Shown here: piece after piece, positions 61,666-64,000 of the stretch
Layout: each line of letters opens with the position of its first letter
How positions within the stretch are numbered: position 1 is the first letter of the stretch
Assembly: GCF_002954455.1 (NCBI RefSeq)
Contig: NZ_MSCC01000001.1
Coordinates: 2,357,614-2,421,613, forward strand
DNA from: Photobacterium aquimaris
Lineage (GTDB): Bacteria > Pseudomonadota > Gammaproteobacteria > Enterobacterales > Vibrionaceae
DNA length: 64,000 nucleotides
Reading direction: 5' to 3'
Notes under the pieces: generated by a model
Database searches by the model: none
What the model was told of the DNA's origin: nothing
What the model saw: only the letters and a program-made list of their open reading frames with translations
Made by a program: the position numbers and the translations under genes

Positions 61666-62609
61666 AGACGCTCGGCCAAACGTAGCACAGAACTACGAGC
61701 ACGGGTGTTATAACCAAGTTCATTTTGTGACGGTTTAATCGCTTTACCAACAGGCTTCATATCAGCACAACCTAGCGCTTTAATTTGATCTTCTGTTAGC
61801 GGTAAACCTGCAGGTACATCAGGACCTTTACTTTGCTTACGAATAAAGCGTTTTACCATTCGATCTTCCAATGAGTGGAAACTGATCACTGACAAACGGC
61901 CACCGCTAGCAAGGGTGTTCATTGCGCCATGCAACGCTGTATCGATCTCTTCTAATTCACTGTTAATGTAAATACGAATCGCTTGGAAACTACGCGTAGC
62001 AGGGTGTTTATGTTTATCTCTAAACGGTGACACCTCAGCAATTAAACTCGCTAATTCACGCGTACGTGTTAACGGTTCTTTTTCAGGGTTTTCACGGTGG
62101 TCAACAATGCCACGCGCAATACGCTTAGCAAAACGTTCTTCACCAAACTCTTTTAATACCCATGCGATATCATCAGCATCAGCTTCTGCTAACCATTCAG
62201 CAGCAGACATTCCTGATGTTGGATCCATACGCATATCTAGTGGGCCGTCACGCATAAAGCTGAAGCCACGCTCAGCATCATCAAGCTGCGGAGACGACAC
62301 ACCTAAATCAAGTAAAACACCATCAACACGACCAATCAGATCACGTTCTTGCATGTATTTTTCCATGCCTGAAAATGGGCCATGGATAATTTCAAAACGT
62401 GAGTCATCAATTTTTTGCGCTTCCGCAATAGCTTGAGGATCGCGATCGATGCTGTAAAGGCGACCGTTGTCACCTAATTTTGACAGAATTAAACGGCTAT
62501 GACCGCCGCGACCGAAAGTACCATCGATATAGATACCATCGGGTTTAATCGCTAACCCGTCTACTGATTCATTAAGTAAAACGGAAACGTGCTCAAATTG
62601 CTCAGACAT
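61662..62609 (-). CDS. rsmH: 16S rRNA (cytosine(1402)-N(4))-methyltransferase
   Basis: Methylates N4 of C1402 in 16S rRNA. It has the AdoMet-binding [14 protein letters not shown], then [19 protein letters not shown], and the C-terminal [15 protein letters not shown]. Length is 315 aa. RsmI, whose gene end is also in this window at 63899-64000, methylates the 2'-OH of the same nucleotide. It lies 14 bp after mraZ. Confidence 0.97.
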   Translation of the reverse strand: MSEQFEHVSVLLNESVDGLAIKPDGIYIDGTFGRGGHSRLILSKLGDNGRLYSIDRDPQAIAEAQKIDDSRFEIIHGPFSGMEKYMQERDLIGRVDGVLLDLGVSSPQLDDAERGFSFMRDGPLDMRMDPTSGMSAAEWLAEADADDIAWVLKEFGEERFAKRIARGIVDHRENPEKEPLTRTRELASLIAEVSPFRDKHKHPATRSFQAIRIYINSELEEIDTALHGAMNTLASGGRLSVISFHSLEDRMVKRFIRKQSKGPDVPAGLPLTEDQIKALGCADMKPVGKAIKPSQNELGYNTRARSSVLRLAERL

Positions 62610-62623
62610 AAATATAATTTCAG

Positions 62624-63082
62624 CTAAAGTGAAAGCTCACTAAGGCGCGGGGAAGGTTCCGGCGCATCCTCAGCCTGAAGGTCGATATCATGTTCAATTT
62701 GCTGTTGCCACAAAGGCGCAGACCAGATTTCAAATTTATTTAACTGGCCAACGACCATAATTTTATTCGCTAACTGAGCATATTGTCTTAACGTCGGTGG
62801 AATTAATATCCTTCCCTGCGCATCCAATTCACATTCGCAAGCATGCCCAAGCAATAATCGTTGCAAGCGGCGCTCTGCGGGATGAAGGCTGGATAGACGT
62901 ACTAATTTAGCTTCAATTCGTTCCCATTCATCGATGGGATATAGCAACAAGCAACAAAACTGGTGATCGATAGTACAAACAAAGTGTCCCTGACATTGTT
63001 CAATTAACGATGCACGGTAACGCTTAGGCATTGCCCAGCGGCCTTTATCATCAATAACAACGCTAGTGGCACCTCTTAACAT
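62624..63082 (-). CDS. mraZ: Transcriptional regulator MraZ
   Basis: AbrB-like ring-forming DNA-binding protein that represses its own promoter and so the dcw cluster. Two tandem SpoVT/AbrB repeats have the paired motifs ([13 protein letters not shown] near the start, [13 protein letters not shown] near residue 90). Length is 152 aa. Three GTGGG-type boxes lie upstream. It is the first gene of the cluster. Confidence 0.96.
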   Translation of the reverse strand: MLRGATSVVIDDKGRWAMPKRYRASLIEQCQGHFVCTIDHQFCCLLLYPIDEWERIEAKLVRLSSLHPAERRLQRLLLGHACECELDAQGRILIPPTLRQYAQLANKIMVVGQLNKFEIWSAPLWQQQIEHDIDLQAEDAPEPSPRLSELSL

Positions 63083-63167
63083 TGGGGGATCTCGGTCAGA
63101 TTACACGATAAAGAGAGTAGATGAATTACTCACTTTAGCAGAATAACAACAAAGATAATGAGACAAC

Positions 63168-63192
63168 ACCACTTTTCCCCACAAATTCCCAC
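63168..63192 (-). promoter_or_regulatory. Three MraZ boxes
   Basis: On the minus strand GTGGG-N5-GTGGG-N5-GTGGT, three direct repeats at exact 10-bp steps (63188-63192, 63178-63182, 63168-63172). This is the spacing known for MraZ in E. coli. They start at the predicted transcript start. Confidence 0.88.
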
Positions 63193-63197
63193 CACAA

Positions 63198-63227
63198 AGT
63201 GTACGTATGAGACAAAAACGATGTCAA
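63198..63227 (-). promoter_or_regulatory. Promoter of the dcw cluster
   Basis: On the minus strand a perfect TTGACA (63222-63227), 18 bases, then TACACT (63198-63203). The start is predicted near 63191, giving an mraZ leader of about 110 nt. Confidence 0.75.
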
Positions 63228-63311
63228 GCAATTGGCAGTAATTCAGACACACTTCTAACAGTGGCCGAGTAAACCTGATTGCGAAATGTAATTTTGGCGG
63301 AAAATAAAACG

Positions 63312-63346
63312 CAAAAAAGGTGGTGCTTGTAATCAAACACCACCTT
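63312..63346 (-). terminator. Terminator of rnpB
   Basis: AGGTGGTG and CACCACCT pair around a 12-base loop and run into TTTTTTGC on the minus strand. Confidence 0.9.
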
Positions 63347-63356
63347 CTCTAAATGT

Positions 63357-63744
<388 letters not shown>

Positions 63745-63749
63745 GCGCG

Positions 63750-63790
63750 AATTGTATAAGACAACGCTCACAGTTACCAGTGAAAAAATC
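63750..63790 (-). promoter_or_regulatory. Promoter of rnpB
   Basis: TATACAAT lies on the minus strand about ten bases before the RNA start, followed by a GC-rich stretch (TCGCGCC), the kind of discriminator seen in stringently controlled stable RNA genes. The -35 region is weak. Confidence 0.5.
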
Positions 63791-63898
63791 ACCAAAGTTA
63801 CAGCTTGAACAAAAAAACAGCGTCTGATTTTAATTCGGTGATAAAAACCACGCTCTCAAGTTTAAATCTGCAAAGTAACCGTTATTGGACTGCAGCCG

Positions 63899-64000
63899 TT
63901 ACTCGAGGTTTTCAAGGCCCCATTTGTAGAGTGCGTTTTTCTTACCACCGTGAATTTCCGCCGTTAACGCCGCCGCTTTTTTAAGCGGTAATTCTTTTGC
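63899..64000 (-). CDS. rsmI: 16S rRNA (cytidine(1402)-2'-O)-methyltransferase, C-terminal end (partial)
   Basis: Only the last 33 codons are in the window. They read [19 protein letters not shown] and then [14 protein letters not shown], which matches the C-terminus of E. coli RsmI. The rest of the gene lies beyond the right end. It is upstream of rnpB on the same strand, with about 155 bp between the two. Confidence 0.9.
   Translation of the reverse strand, partial: AKELPLKKAAALTAEIHGGKKNALYKWGLENLE

Overview
This window looks like a core chromosomal segment of a Vibrionaceae gammaproteobacterium, probably Photobacterium or a close relative. The main reasons are a LuxR/HapR/LitR-family quorum-sensing regulator next to hpt, a DciA (DUF721) helicase loader between secA and lpxC, the nadC-pilABCD-coaE-zapD-yacG order, and high protein similarity to E. 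coli and Vibrio homologues throughout. The genus is an inference; the family is fairly secure. I see no prophage, integron, IS element, CRISPR array or toxin-antitoxin module.

Layout. 1-6.7 kb: tRNA-Thr(TGT), mrcB (PBP1b), hrpB, sfsA, dksA. 7-11.6 kb: gluQ, pcnB, folK, panB, panC (tRNA modification, RNA polyadenylation, folate, pantothenate). 11.6-14.7 kb: the yadGH ABC exporter, can, hpt. 15-19.5 kb: litR, then the ferric-iron importer fbpABC. 19.6-23.1 kb: glnK-amtB nitrogen sensing and ammonium transport, yacL, glycerate kinase. 23.2-33.2 kb: acnB and the pyruvate dehydrogenase operon pdhR-aceE-aceF-lpdA. 33.5-42 kb: ampD, nadC, the type IV pilus genes pilABCD, coaE, zapD, yacG, mutT. 42-46.7 kb: secA, dciA, lpxC. 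46.9-63.1 kb: the whole dcw division and cell-wall cluster (mraZ, rsmH, ftsL, ftsI, murE, murF, mraY, murD, ftsW, murG, murC, ftsQ, ftsA, ftsZ) on the minus strand. 63.3-64 kb: rnpB and the 3' end of rsmI.

Much of the segment serves the cell envelope: PBP1b, the Mur and Fts proteins, LpxC, AmpD recycling and SecA. Central carbon and nitrogen genes sit beside it with readable control sites. These are a perfect PdhR palindrome upstream of pdhR, a sigma-54 promoter with an NtrC-like dyad upstream of glnK, a Fur-like site upstream of fbpA, LitR half-sites and a possible Qrr-pairing sequence upstream of litR, and three MraZ boxes upstream of mraZ.

I found no convincing undescribed multi-gene system. 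The points that deserve a second look are regulatory or concern gene starts: a structured secA leader with no SecM; a terminator hairpin that is also an NtrC-type dyad; a 20-bp hairpin with RNA-compatible wobble pairs before gluQ; non-AUG starts for pcnB (ATT/ATC), hrpB (TTG) and acnB (GTG); a dcw cluster split by a hairpin and a fresh promoter where ddlB sits in E. coli; and an exact 99-residue triplication of lipoyl domains in AceF.
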